Of a stretch of 64,000 bases of DNA, positions 44,601 to 53,500 are shown piece by piece. The notes beneath the pieces were generated by a model, which saw nothing but the letters and a program-made list of their open reading frames with translations, was not told the DNA's origin and did no database searches. Source of the DNA: Streptomyces sp. DG1A-41 (GTDB taxonomy: Bacteria; Actinomycetota; Actinomycetes; Streptomycetales; Streptomycetaceae); contig NZ_CP146350.1 in NCBI RefSeq assembly GCF_037055355.1, forward strand, positions 4,611,001 to 4,675,000. Direction: 5' to 3'. Each line of letters begins with the position of its first letter. The stretch's first letter is position 1. A program made the translations under genes and the position numbers.

Positions 44601-46362
44601 TCACGTCCCTGCCGGACCCCCCGATCCCCCGCTGGCTCCTCTGGCTCCGGAGCACGTTCGCCCGCGCCCGGAAGGCCGTCGAACGGCTCGGCCGTACGGG
44701 ACTGACGGTTCTGCTGGCGGTGCTCGTCACCGGCGCCGGCGGCTACGGCGTCCTGGTCCTGGCCGGCGGCTCCGGCCACTGCGGCCCGGCACGGGAGCTG
44801 CGTCTCCTCACCGATCCCGATCTGGAACCGGCGATGCGGGCGGCCGCGGACGCCTACGCCGCCTCGGACGCCAACACCACGGAGGACGGCTGCCGGCGCA
44901 GCGGCGTGACCGTCTACAGCGCCGGTGCCGCGGGCGTGGTGAGCGCACTGGGCAAGCGGACCCAAGCCTGGCAGCAGCCGCGCGACGACGACAACCCGCA
45001 GCGGGACATCGGCCCGCAGCCGGACGTGTGGATCCCCGCCACCCGCGCGGACGTCCGCCGGGTCACCGCGGCCCAGGAGGACTGGGTCTTCGCCCGGCTG
45101 GAGCCGGATGCCGAGCCGTTCGTGTACTCGCCGGTCGTACTGGCCCTCCCGGAGGGTCTGGACGACGCCGTCAAGCCCACCGGACGGAAGCTGTCGCAGC
45201 TGGTCACCGCCCTCGAACAGGCGCCCGGCGAGGCCGAAGTACGCCGCCCCGACCCGGAGTTCGCCGACTCGGCGCTGCTGGCGACGGTGGGCCTGTACGG
45301 CGGTGGAGCCGACGCGCGCGGCGCGGAGCTGCACATCACGCAGTCCGGCCTGCCCGAGCCCTCGGCCGTCAGGCTGCTGTGCACGCTGCCCGACGCCGAC
45401 GCCGTGGACGACCGCAGCGCGGCCCTGGTCCCCGAGTTCCTGCTGAGGAGCGGCGTCGGCTGCCACCCGGCCACACGCGCTCCGCGCACCGCCGCCTACC
45501 CCACCGACGTCCCCGGCCTGGAACCGACGTTCGTGCGGGTGCGCTGGGAGGACGGCGAGCGGGACGCCGACGCCCGGGACGCCGAGGTGAACCGCTTCCG
45601 CTCCTGGCTGACCGGAGACGAAGGCCGGAGGGTGCTCGGCGGGCAGGGCTTCAGGTCCGCGCAGGGCGAGCGAGGCCTGCTCGACCCGGAGTCGGCCCCC
45701 GAGGGGCTGATCGACGAGGTCCGGCCGGCGGCCTCCGCCGACCCGTTGGAGATGGACAGGGCGCTGGAGCGCTACGGCAACGCGCACGGCCCCGGCCGGG
45801 TCCTGTTCCTCCTCGACAGCTCCGGCTCGATGGCCGGCGTGTGGGACGGATCCAGCGGCGGCCCCGGCATCCTCAAGCAGACCCTGACCGGGCTCGGCGG
45901 GGGGACGAGTACGGGGTGTGGGCGGTGCACGGCCTCGACGGCCGCACGCACACCGACCTCCTGGGCTTCGGCACGCACGCCCGCCGGGAGGCCGAGCGTG
46001 CCCTCGACGCCGCCCGGGTGCGGGACGCGGAAGCCGATCCGTCCGCCGCCCTGGAGGACGCCCTGGCGTTCATGCGCGAGCGCGGCGGCGGCGACGAGCG
46101 GCCGCGGCTGATCGTGTACCTCACCGACGGCGAGGACGACAACCGCCTGACCGGCGGCGACCTCGAGCGGGTGGTCGACCGGGCCCGGACCGCCGGCGTG
46201 CCCGTGGCGATGGTGACCCTGGACAGCGGCGCCTGCGACCGGGACCGCCCCGGCACGCGGATCGCGGAGGCCGGCCGGGGCCGCTGCCTGGACGCCGGGG
46301 ACGATCTCGTGCCCACCCTGCGCGACGAGGTCGCCCGCATCGGAACGGGGGAGGAACGATGA
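44597..46362 (+). pseudogene. Membrane protein with substrate-binding-like and vWA domains, frameshifted
   Basis: From the GTG at 44597: a basic stretch (RWLLWLRSTFARARKAVERLGR), one membrane helix (TGLTVLLAVLVTGAGGYGVLVLAGG), then an outside domain of ~330 residues resembling a periplasmic binding protein (ELRLLTDPDLEPAMRAAADAY, PDVWIPATRADVRRV). A vWA domain follows (RVLFLLDSSGSMAGVWDG, MIDAS). Near 45900, in a run of six G, the frame must change for the vWA domain to continue as DEYGVWAVHGLDGRTHTDL and then LIVYLTDGEDD to the stop at 46362. One extra G restores the frame. The next gene starts in its stop codon (ATGA). Confidence 0.78.
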
Positions 46363-47768
46363 CCCGACGCCCGGCGGCCGCCGCGCTGTCCCTGCTGTCG
46401 CTGCTGACGTTCACGGCCTGCACCGGCGGTGACGCACAGGAGCAGCCGCAGAGCGCCGCCCCCTCCCACCGGATCGTGGTGGCCAGCGGCCAGGACGTCA
46501 CCGGCAAGAACGGCATCCGCCAGCAGCTCATCGACGCCTGGAACGCAAGGGAGGGCGCAACCGGCTACCGGGCCCGCCTGGTGGAGCTGCCCGGCTCGGC
46601 CGACCAGCAGCGCAGCCAGCTGCTCGGCGCCCTCCAGTCCGGCAGCGCCGAGTACGACGTGGTGAACCTGGACGTGACGTGGATCCCGGAGTTCGCCGAC
46701 GCCGGCCTGATCCGCCCGCTGACCGACTCGGCCGTCAAGGACCCCGAGGACCTCATCAAGTCCGTGGACAGCACGTCGTTCTGGGACGGCAAGCGGTACG
46801 CGGTCCCCTTCAACAGCGACGCGGGCCTGCTGTACTACCGCAAGGACCACCTGGTGAAGGCGAGTGCCTCCCGGACCGACCTCGGTGACGACGTCACCTG
46901 GGACGAACTCCGGGAACTGCTCGGCGCCCTCGACGACGCCGGGATCGAGGACCACGAGGCGCTGTGGACCACGCAGCTCGCCGCCTACGAGGGCCGTACC
47001 GTCAACGCGATCGAGGCCTTCGCCTCGGCCGTACCGGACTTCCGGCTGACCGACGGCGACGGCGAGTACGCCGCGACGCAGGAGCAGTTGACGGCGGGGG
47101 TGACCGAACTGCGGGAGCGCACGGCGTCGCCGTACCTCCTGGAGGGGGCCTCCGAGTCCCGCGAGGCAGAATCGCTGAGCGCCTTCGCCGAGGGCCGCAC
47201 GACCTTCCTGCGGCACTGGCCGTACGTCTACCCGACCCTGCACGAGACCTTCAAGGGAGACCTCGGTGTGGCCCGGCTGCCCGGCAAGGCGGTGCTCGGC
47301 GGCCAGAACCTGGCCGTCACCTCGTCCACGTCCGAGCAGCGCGCCGCGAAAGCGGCCGAACTGATCGCGTTCCTCACCGACCCCGACAGCGAACGCTGCC
47401 TCCTGCGCGCCGGTTTCGCCGCGACCCGCACCTCGGCCTACCAGGAGGACGGCACCGCCCCCGACTGCCGGCACGCCCCCGCGTACACCGAGGGCCCCTC
47501 GGCGTCACCCGGCGGTGAGAGCACCGCCCGCTTGGTCCCCGACCGGATGGCCAACGGCACCAGCTACTCCCGCGACATCCTGCTCCCGGCCCTGCGCGAG
47601 GCGGTCCACCGCCCCCGCACACCCCTGTACGGAGCGGTGACCCACATCCTCACCACCGAACTCGACGCGCTGTACGGGCCGCCACGGGGGCCGGGCGGCA
47701 GCCGGCCGGGCGACGCGGAGGTGGCGAAAAGCCTTGACGAGGCGTTGAGGAGAGTTTTACCCGGTTGA
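46359..47768 (+). CDS. Extracellular solute-binding lipoprotein
   Basis: 469 residues. A signal peptide (RRPAAAALSLLSLLTFTAC) ends with a lipobox Cys at about residue 21. The body is a family-1-type solute-binding protein (VASGQDVTGKNGIRQQLIDAWNA, YDVVNLDVTWIPEFADAGLIRPL, VPFNSDAGLLYYRKD, GQNLAVTSSTSEQ). It has no adjacent ABC permease or ATPase genes. Instead it overlaps, by four bases, the gene for a membrane protein that has a related binding domain. I infer that it presents a ligand to the caspase-linked sensor rather than to a transporter. Confidence 0.87.
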   Translation: MTRRPAAAALSLLSLLTFTACTGGDAQEQPQSAAPSHRIVVASGQDVTGKNGIRQQLIDAWNAREGATGYRARLVELPGSADQQRSQLLGALQSGSAEYDVVNLDVTWIPEFADAGLIRPLTDSAVKDPEDLIKSVDSTSFWDGKRYAVPFNSDAGLLYYRKDHLVKASASRTDLGDDVTWDELRELLGALDDAGIEDHEALWTTQLAAYEGRTVNAIEAFASAVPDFRLTDGDGEYAATQEQLTAGVTELRERTASPYLLEGASESREAESLSAFAEGRTTFLRHWPYVYPTLHETFKGDLGVARLPGKAVLGGQNLAVTSSTSEQRAAKAAELIAFLTDPDSERCLLRAGFAATRTSAYQEDGTAPDCRHAPAYTEGPSASPGGESTARLVPDRMANGTSYSRDILLPALREAVHRPRTPLYGAVTHILTTELDALYGPPRGPGGSRPGDAEVAKSLDEALRRVLPG

Positions 47769-47885
47769 ATCTCCTCCCGGTGATGTTCACATTTCCTCCA
47801 TTGCTTACGTGTGTCCCGGTGGGTAGCGTCATTTTCGCACTGACCATGCAATCTGACCTACATTCAAAAAACGGGGACGGACTTC

Positions 47886-48362
47886 GTGAGCATACGAAGC
47901 AAGGGAATTTCTGCTGTCATCACCTTCGCCATGACCGGCGCGCTGTGTGGTGTCGGGGCGCAGGCGGCACAGGCGGCTCCGGCGCAGCCGGAACTCCGCG
48001 CCGGCGCGGACGAGATCTGCGCGGTCCTGGGGATCGGCAGCGGCGCGGCGGGCCTCACCAAGGCGCTGGCCAAGGGTGCTTCCTGGGTGGGCATCGGCGC
48101 CAGCATCGGCTGTTACGCCTACACGAAGGCGAAGGAGGCCACGCCTGCGCAGAAGCGGGCCGCCATGATCGCCTCCTACAAGAAGTACCAGGCCATGAGC
48201 GACATCAAGAAGCTCGATGCGCTCGGCTACTACTGCCGTAAGAAGGACAGCGGCGGTGGCGGCGGCACGGACGTCGCCCCCGCCGGCCCGACCGTGAAGG
48301 TGGGGTACCGCGACATCAGGATGAAGGGCGTGACGTACAAGTGCACGGCTACCGGGGACTGA
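47886..48362 (+). CDS. Small secreted protein with four cysteines
   Basis: 158 residues from a GTG at 47886. The signal peptide is KGISAVITFAMTGALCGVGAQAAQA. The mature part contains an Ala/Gly helix (IGSGAAGLTKALAKGASWVGIGASIG), four Cys (in EICAV, IGCYA, YYCRK, YKCTA) that could form two disulphides, and a Gly-rich linker. No family recognised. The 117-base upstream spacer (47769-47885) is markedly more AT-rich than its surroundings and includes TTGAATC and CATGCAATCTGACC, plausible promoter material. It lies directly after the caspase locus. Confidence 0.72.
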   Translation: MSIRSKGISAVITFAMTGALCGVGAQAAQAAPAQPELRAGADEICAVLGIGSGAAGLTKALAKGASWVGIGASIGCYAYTKAKEATPAQKRAAMIASYKKYQAMSDIKKLDALGYYCRKKDSGGGGGTDVAPAGPTVKVGYRDIRMKGVTYKCTATGD

Positions 48363-48556
48363 CCGGCCGTCGCGGCCCGGGCTATGGAGAACGCCTGCTG
48401 TTCTCCATAGCGCTGGTCGTGGTGAGCCTGTTGTGGATCACGCAGGACATGGCTGCGTGGGCGACGGCGACGTGTGCGGTTGGCGCCGCCGGTGGAGCGG
48501 TGGGGGTTTGTTATTTCGGCTGGCGCTCTATTCGCGCACGCGGGGATTCGCACTAG
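48341..48556 (+). CDS. Small two-helix membrane protein
   Basis: 71 residues from a GTG at 48341, overlapping the end of the secreted-protein gene by 22 bases. Two hydrophobic helices, RLLFSIALVVVSLLWITQDM and TATCAVGAAGGAVGVCYFGW, with a basic C-terminus (RSIRARGDSH). Overlap suggests co-transcription and a possible pairing with the secreted protein. No family recognised. Confidence 0.6.
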   Translation: MHGYRGLTGRRGPGYGERLLFSIALVVVSLLWITQDMAAWATATCAVGAAGGAVGVCYFGWRSIRARGDSH

Positions 48557-48575
48557 CCGAATTCGCCCCTGGAAT

Positions 48576-49013
48576 TCACTCGTCGAATTCCTTGCTCACA
48601 TCACACTCGAACCAAACGGTTTTGCCGGGCCGGTCGGGCAGGGGAGTCCAGCCCCACCGGTCCGTGACGGCGTCGACGATCAGTACGCCGCGTCCGTCCT
48701 CGGCGAGTTCGTCCACAGCTGTGGACAGCGGTGGTCGCGGGCACGTGTCCGTGACCTCCACCCGCACCCCACGCCCGTCCGTCCGCCGCGTCATCAGCAC
48801 CGCGGCGCGCCGGTCGGGCGTGTGGCGTACGACGTTGGCGACCAGCTCGGTGAGGGCGAGGCAGGCCGGGTCGCACAGTTCGGCCATCTCCCAGGCGGTG
48901 AGATGGACCCGGAGGATGCGGCGCAGATGCCGGGCGGAGTGCTCACCCAGGGTGAAGCCGGTGCCATACCTGGTGCCAAGTCCGCTGCCTTCGTGGGCAG
49001 TTGCGTGATTCAT
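48576..49013 (-). CDS. ATP-binding (RsbW/HATPase-like) regulatory protein
   Basis: 145 residues. GHKL-type ATPase fold: N-box ACLALTELVANVVRHT, G1 box AVLMTRR...VEVTDT, and G2 box EDGRGVLIVDAVTDRWGW. In Streptomyces such short kinases without other domains occur beside XRE-DUF5753 and DUF397 genes, as here, in WhiJ/AbaA-type development regulators. It is divergent from the XRE gene across 86 bases. Confidence 0.9.
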   Translation of the reverse strand: MNHATAHEGSGLGTRYGTGFTLGEHSARHLRRILRVHLTAWEMAELCDPACLALTELVANVVRHTPDRRAAVLMTRRTDGRGVRVEVTDTCPRPPLSTAVDELAEDGRGVLIVDAVTDRWGWTPLPDRPGKTVWFECDVSKEFDE

Positions 49014-49099
49014 GACACCAGCGTGAAGTCATGTGGTTACTCTCGGCTACAGACCGAAATGAACGCCGCGCCGCGTTCGGACCTGGGGGTGACCGCTTC

Positions 49100-49948
49100 A
49101 TGCCCAACATCCGCCGACTCGACCCCACCGCCTCGCCGCTGGACTACTTCGGCTCGGAGCTCCGCCGCTACCGTGAGAGTGCAGGGCTGTCCCAGAAGGA
49201 ACTGGGGGACTGCATCTTCTGCACGGGCTCGCTGGTAGGCCAGATCGAGACCGCGCACAAGGTCCCGACCAGGGAGTTCGCGGAGCGGGCGGATGCGGCG
49301 CTGATGACGGACGGTTGTTTCTCGCGGTTGGTGGGGTTGGTTCTGCGGAGCCAACTCCCGGCCTGGTTTCAGGCCTATGCGGAGATGGAGGCGAAGGCGA
49401 CCTACATCTCCACGTACCAGGCTCAGTTGGTGTACGGGCTGCTTCAGACACCGGAGTACGCGCGGGCGGTGCTGGCAACCGGCATGCCGGACAACCTCGA
49501 CGACATGGTGGCGGCTCGCATGGAACGCCAGCGCATCCTGCAGGGCGAGCAGCCGCCGCTGACGCTCGTGGTGCTGGACGAGGCAGCGCTGCACCGCCCG
49601 ATCGGCAGCCGCGAGATCATGCACAACCAACTCGCGCACCTGTTGAGTTTCCGGGACCAGCGCTGGGTGAACATCCAGGTGCTGCCCTTCGGTGCCGGTG
49701 AACACGCCAGCCTCGTCGGGTCGTTCAACGCGCTCCGCTTCGACGACGACCCTGAGATCGTGTACACGGAGGACATGATCTCTGGCCACATGACGGCCAA
49801 CCCCGACACTGTCAGGGAAGCCGCCCGCCGTTACGCTTCCTTGCAGGCCGCTGCCCTCTCAGTGAGGGACTCGGCGGCACTGATTGCGCGTGTGATGGAG
49901 GAGCGCTATGGGGAGCAGCCAGAACCTGACCAACGCGCGGTGGCGTAA
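49100..49948 (+). CDS. XRE-family regulator with DUF5753 (WhiJ-like)
   Basis: 282 residues from the ATG at 49100, preceded by GGGGGTGA. The N-terminal helix-turn-helix (FGSELRRYRESAGLSQKELGDCIFCTGSLVGQIET) is followed by the DUF5753 domain (WFQAYAEMEAKATYISTYQAQLVYGLLQTPEYARAVL ... RMERQRILQGEQPPLTLVVLDEAALHRPIG). WhiJ-type proteins control sporulation or antibiotic genes together with a small DUF397 partner. The DUF397 gene overlaps its 3' end by 41 bases, so the two are coupled. Confidence 0.95.
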   Translation: MPNIRRLDPTASPLDYFGSELRRYRESAGLSQKELGDCIFCTGSLVGQIETAHKVPTREFAERADAALMTDGCFSRLVGLVLRSQLPAWFQAYAEMEAKATYISTYQAQLVYGLLQTPEYARAVLATGMPDNLDDMVAARMERQRILQGEQPPLTLVVLDEAALHRPIGSREIMHNQLAHLLSFRDQRWVNIQVLPFGAGEHASLVGSFNALRFDDDPEIVYTEDMISGHMTANPDTVREAARRYASLQAAALSVRDSAALIARVMEERYGEQPEPDQRAVA

Positions 49949-50105
49949 GTCGTCGTACAGCGGCAACACCGGCGGTGATTGCGTGGAGGTCGTCGACCTC
50001 GGTCTTCCCGGCGTCGCCGTGCGCGACTCCAAGAAGCCCGAGGTCGGGATTCTCACCGTCTCTCCGGAGGCCTATGCCGCCTTCGTGATGTACGTCAGCG
50101 CGTGA
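49908..50105 (+). CDS. DUF397 protein
   Basis: 65 residues. The family signature is complete: ARWRKSSYSGNTGGDCVEV, then VAVRDSKKPEVGILTVSPEAYAAFV. These small proteins work as partners or antagonists of the adjacent XRE-DUF5753 regulator. The gene overlaps the regulator gene upstream and, by 11 bases, the end of the convergent secreted-protein gene. Confidence 0.94.
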   Translation: MGSSQNLTNARWRKSSYSGNTGGDCVEVVDLGLPGVAVRDSKKPEVGILTVSPEAYAAFVMYVSA

Positions 50106-52095
50106 AGACGAAGTACTTCCACGCGCCGTACGTCGTGGTGTTGACGTTGTCGCCCGACGTCGGGTCGATGTAGGACGAGCGGATCCGGAAGCGCGGACCG
50201 ACCGGCGGCGTGCCGTCGAGCGTGGTCGCGTCCTTGCCGTAGCGGTCGAGGGCGAAGTACTCCGTGGCCGTGGTGCGCCACGCGCCGTCGGAGTAACGCT
50301 GGACTTGGAGCTGGTACTTGCGGCCCGGGTACATCGACATCGTCGTGTTGTGGACCGGGTCCTTGGACTGGCGGAAGTAGAAGTACTTCTGGTTCCAGGC
50401 GGTCGCCGACTTGTAGTAGCCGCTCAGGGACGTCGAGATCTTGACCCTGGTGTAGACCGAGTTGGTGACCGTCTTCGGGGCGTAGCGCGTGTCGCCCGTG
50501 AACTTCGCGCTGACCTTCGTGTCACGGGTCAGGTGGATCGTCGCCGCGAGGTCGCCGGCCGAGTTGACCGTGCCCTTCTTCACCAGCGTGTTCGGCTTGT
50601 CGGAGCCGTACGGGTCGGCCCAGATCTCGACCGTGCGGTTCTTGTACGTCGTGCCGAGGTGCGCGGTGAAGGTGATGTCACGGCCGTAGTCGTACACCTT
50701 GCCGTTGTTGGTCAGCGTCAGCGTGGTCGCCGTCTTCGCCACGGTCGTCGATGCCGAGGCCGTGGCGCCCGCGTGGTCGGCGTCGCCCGCGTACGTGACC
50801 GTGTACGTCACCTTGCCGCCGGCGGGCGGCGTGTCCGTGAAGGAGTACGAGCCGTCCGCGGCGACCGTCGCCGTGCCGAGCGGCTTGCCGGACGGGGACT
50901 CGTCGTCGGTGCGGGTGACGGAGACGGTGGTGCCCGCCGGGAACGCGGCCGAGGAGGTCAGCGACCCGGTGAGGGTGAGGGACTTGGCGCGGGTGGCCGT
51001 GGCGGGGGCGTTCGCCGTGAGGGTGGTGGACGTCTTGGTCGGGGCGTCGAGGATCCGCAGCGAGTAGACGTTGCTGTCGTTCTCCGAGATCGCGAACAGC
51101 TTGGTCTCGTCGGGTGCCCAGGCCAGGCCCGCCGGGGCCAGGGTGTCGGCGCCGCTGCTGGTGCCGGTGTTGGGGAAGTCGTACTGCTTCAGCGGCGTCG
51201 AGGTGCCCGGCTTGAAGACGTGGACGTCCGGGTCGTACCAGGAGAAGGTGCCCGCCGCGACGTCGCCGTTCGGGGCGATGTCCACCGCGTTCGGGTAGGT
51301 GTTGGTGACGTACTTGCCGTCCGCGGACAGGTCCGTGAGCTTGTACACCGCCTGGTAGTACGGGGCGCCGCTGGCCGTGACGACGTCCTTGCCGTCCGGC
51401 GTGACCGCGAGGTCCTGGAGGTTGCCGCCGCCGGTGTTGCCCGGGTCGAAGGCGTACGCCGTACGGCTCGCCGTGCCGGAGGAGACGTCGTACACGGCGA
51501 GTTCGACCGGGCTCTGGCCCGGCGCGCCCGCGACGAGCGTGCCCGGGGCGCCCGCGGAGGCGTCCAGGATCGGGGCCTCGTAGAAGGTGCGGCTGGTGTC
51601 CTGCCCCAGGGTGAGGCCCGGGTCGGCGGCGTTCGGGTCGAGCGAGCCGATGTTGCCGTCGCCGGAAGCGCCGTAGCTGAACCACAGCTTGCCGCCGGCC
51701 AGGGCGACGTATGCCGGGCCGGCGCCCTGGCCCGTGGACCAGCGGCGGGTCTCGGTCGCCGTGGCCGTGTCGATCGCGACGACCGCGGTAGCGTCGTGCA
51801 CGGCCGCGTACAGGGTGCCCGAGTCGGGCGACAGCTCCAGGCCGTGGACGCCGGGCAGCGAGCCGACGGTGCCGACGACCGTGCCGGCGTAGTTCGTGAC
51901 GACGACCTGGCCGGCCGTCGGGTCGCTGATGAACACCCGCTGGTGGACCCCGTCGACGACGATGTCGCCGGTCGACTTCAGGGGCAGGGTCGTACTGGAG
52001 TCGGCCACCGCCGACCCGGCGCCGGTCGCGACGAGCGCGACCGAGCTGAAGAGGACCGCGAGCGCTGTGGCGGTAGGCAGAGTGCGTCTGCGCAC
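50095..52095 (-). CDS. Secreted beta-propeller protein with Ig-like repeats
   Basis: 666 residues from a GTG at 52095, which puts a signal peptide first (RRRTLPTATALAVLFSSVALVATGAGSAVA). The first ~330 mature residues are a YncE/SMP-30-like propeller (GDIVVDGVHQRVFISDPTAGQVVVTNYAG, HGLELSPDSGTLYAAVHD, SADGKYVTNTYPN). Then come two or three Ig-like domains (TTLTANAPATATRAKSLTLTGSL; GKVTYTVTYAGDADHAGA; GRDITFTAHLGTTYKNRTVEIW). The C-terminus has Tyr-rich strands. It is exported, possibly wall-associated through binding; no LPXTG or membrane anchor is seen. No enzymatic motif. Confidence 0.88.
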   Translation of the reverse strand: MRRRTLPTATALAVLFSSVALVATGAGSAVADSSTTLPLKSTGDIVVDGVHQRVFISDPTAGQVVVTNYAGTVVGTVGSLPGVHGLELSPDSGTLYAAVHDATAVVAIDTATATETRRWSTGQGAGPAYVALAGGKLWFSYGASGDGNIGSLDPNAADPGLTLGQDTSRTFYEAPILDASAGAPGTLVAGAPGQSPVELAVYDVSSGTASRTAYAFDPGNTGGGNLQDLAVTPDGKDVVTASGAPYYQAVYKLTDLSADGKYVTNTYPNAVDIAPNGDVAAGTFSWYDPDVHVFKPGTSTPLKQYDFPNTGTSSGADTLAPAGLAWAPDETKLFAISENDSNVYSLRILDAPTKTSTTLTANAPATATRAKSLTLTGSLTSSAAFPAGTTVSVTRTDDESPSGKPLGTATVAADGSYSFTDTPPAGGKVTYTVTYAGDADHAGATASASTTVAKTATTLTLTNNGKVYDYGRDITFTAHLGTTYKNRTVEIWADPYGSDKPNTLVKKGTVNSAGDLAATIHLTRDTKVSAKFTGDTRYAPKTVTNSVYTRVKISTSLSGYYKSATAWNQKYFYFRQSKDPVHNTTMSMYPGRKYQLQVQRYSDGAWRTTATEYFALDRYGKDATTLDGTPPVGPRFRIRSSYIDPTSGDNVNTTTYGAWKYFVFTR

Positions 52096-52255
52096 GATGT
52101 TTTCGAACCCCCCGGAACGAAAGACGTGAGGGCCGGACGCGGCGGACTGGGCGCGCGTGCGGCTGTAGTGATCGAAGGTTAGGGGGTCGCACTGACAGCC
52201 GGGTGAACCGGTGTGTAAGAGGTGGGTGAGAGCACGTCGGAAGGTGCCGGGGCCG

Positions 52256-52636
52256 CTATCCGTCACAGCCGGCCCGGACGGTGACCGGTTCTCCTGCGTG
52301 GATGATCGAGCCGAGCATGGCGTGGGCGGCTTGGAGCTGTTCGATGGAGCGGCCCAGGCGCTCGCGTTCGTCCTTGAGGTCCTGGGCCATTTCCTCGCAG
52401 GTCGGCGCCAGGATGGCTCCCTCGTCGACCATGCAGGGCAGCACCTCCCGGATCAGGTCGGTGTTCAGCCCGGCCGCGAGCAGGATCCGGACGCGGCGCA
52501 CGGTGGCCACATCGGACTCGTCGAACTCGCGGTAGCCGCTGACTCGCCGCTGCGGTCGCAGCAGCCCTTGCTGCTCGTAGTACCGCAGGCTCCTGGTGCT
52601 GACGCCGGTACGCCTCGACAGCTCGCCGATGAACAT
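52256..52636 (-). CDS. MerR-family transcriptional regulator
   Basis: 126 residues from the ATG at 52636. The winged helix is MFIGELSRRTGVSTRSLRYYEQQGLLRPQRRVSGYREFDESDVATVRRVRILLAAGL. The short effector part contains one Cys in LPCMVDEG and one in PTCEEMAQ, followed by a dimerising helix and a final Cys. The Cys may sense metals, thiols or oxidants. It is divergent from the SDR gene, with a MerR-type promoter between them (52658-52687). Confidence 0.93.
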   Translation of the reverse strand: MFIGELSRRTGVSTRSLRYYEQQGLLRPQRRVSGYREFDESDVATVRRVRILLAAGLNTDLIREVLPCMVDEGAILAPTCEEMAQDLKDERERLGRSIEQLQAAHAMLGSIIHAGEPVTVRAGCDG

Positions 52637-52657
52637 GTGACTCCCGGCACAAGAGTT

Positions 52658-52687
52658 TGACTCTGACATGGATGTCAAGGTTTAGCT
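52658..52687 (+). promoter_or_regulatory. MerR-type promoter of the SDR gene
   Basis: TTGACT (-35, 52658-52663) and a TTTAGC-like -10 (~52683) are separated by about 19 bases, the over-long spacing that MerR regulators correct. The spacer contains the dyad TGACAT-GG-ATGTCA (52664-52677). Confidence 0.6.
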
Positions 52688-52695
52688 TAGCCGCC

Positions 52696-53493
52696 ATGAC
52701 GACGACTCACAGCACCCAGGAATCTCGCACCATCGATCCGAAGGCCCTGGCGGGTAAGAAGGCCGTGGTCACCGGCGGCACCATCGGCATGGGCCGGGCC
52801 ATCGCCCAGGCCTTAACCGACCGCGGCGCCGAAGTCCTCTACACCGGGCGCAATGACCAGCGCCTCGCCGAGGCCCAGGCGGCACTCGACACCCCGCTGG
52901 CCCACCCGGTGCGCTCCGACGCCACTGACGCCACTGCCATCGCCGCCCTCGGCGATCAGGTCGCCGACCGCCTCGGCCGCATCGACTACCTGTTCGTCAA
53001 CCAGGGCATCGCCGAGTTCCAGACGCTCGAAGAGGTCACCGAGGAATCGTGGGACCGCATCTTCGACGTGAACGCCAAGGGCGCCTTCTTCACCGTCCAG
53101 CGGCTGGCACCGCTGATGTCCGAGGGCGGCTCGATCGTGTTCACCACCGTCTCCAACGGCCAGATCTTCCCCGGTCTCAGCGCCTACTCCGGGGCGAAGG
53201 AGGCCGTTGCCGCCTTCGCCAAGGTGCTCGCCGCCGAGCTTCTCCCCCGCAAGATCCGCGTCAACTCGATCGCCCCCGGGTTCATCCTCACCCCCACCAT
53301 GGGCGTCGCCGAACTGACCGACGAGCAGCGCGCCGAGTTCGTCGAACAGGGCAACGCCTCCACCCCGATGGGCCGAGGAGGCACCGTGGAGGAGATCGCC
53401 GCCGCCGCGCTGTACCTGGCCGTCGAGGCCACCTTCACCACCGGCGTGGAACTCCCCGTGGACGGCGGGTTCGGCCAGGGCCTCGGCGCATGA
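52696..53493 (+). CDS. SDR-family oxidoreductase
   Basis: 265 residues from the ATG at 52696. Classical short-chain dehydrogenase: TGGTIGMG (26-33) binds NAD(P), VNQG replaces the usual NNAG, catalytic Ser153, Tyr164 and Lys168 (YSGAK), and a C-terminal VDGGFGQG. GRNDQRL after beta2 suggests NADPH preference. It is under the divergent MerR regulator, a layout common for quinone- or aldehyde-responsive reductases. Substrate unknown. Confidence 0.94.
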   Translation: MTTTHSTQESRTIDPKALAGKKAVVTGGTIGMGRAIAQALTDRGAEVLYTGRNDQRLAEAQAALDTPLAHPVRSDATDATAIAALGDQVADRLGRIDYLFVNQGIAEFQTLEEVTEESWDRIFDVNAKGAFFTVQRLAPLMSEGGSIVFTTVSNGQIFPGLSAYSGAKEAVAAFAKVLAAELLPRKIRVNSIAPGFILTPTMGVAELTDEQRAEFVEQGNASTPMGRGGTVEEIAAAALYLAVEATFTTGVELPVDGGFGQGLGA

Positions 53494-53500
53494 CCGAACC

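Noticed and set aside
46359..47768. Sugar ABC transporter operon around the solute-binding lipoprotein
   Set aside because: No permease or ATPase genes are on either side; the gene is coupled to the caspase-linked membrane protein instead.
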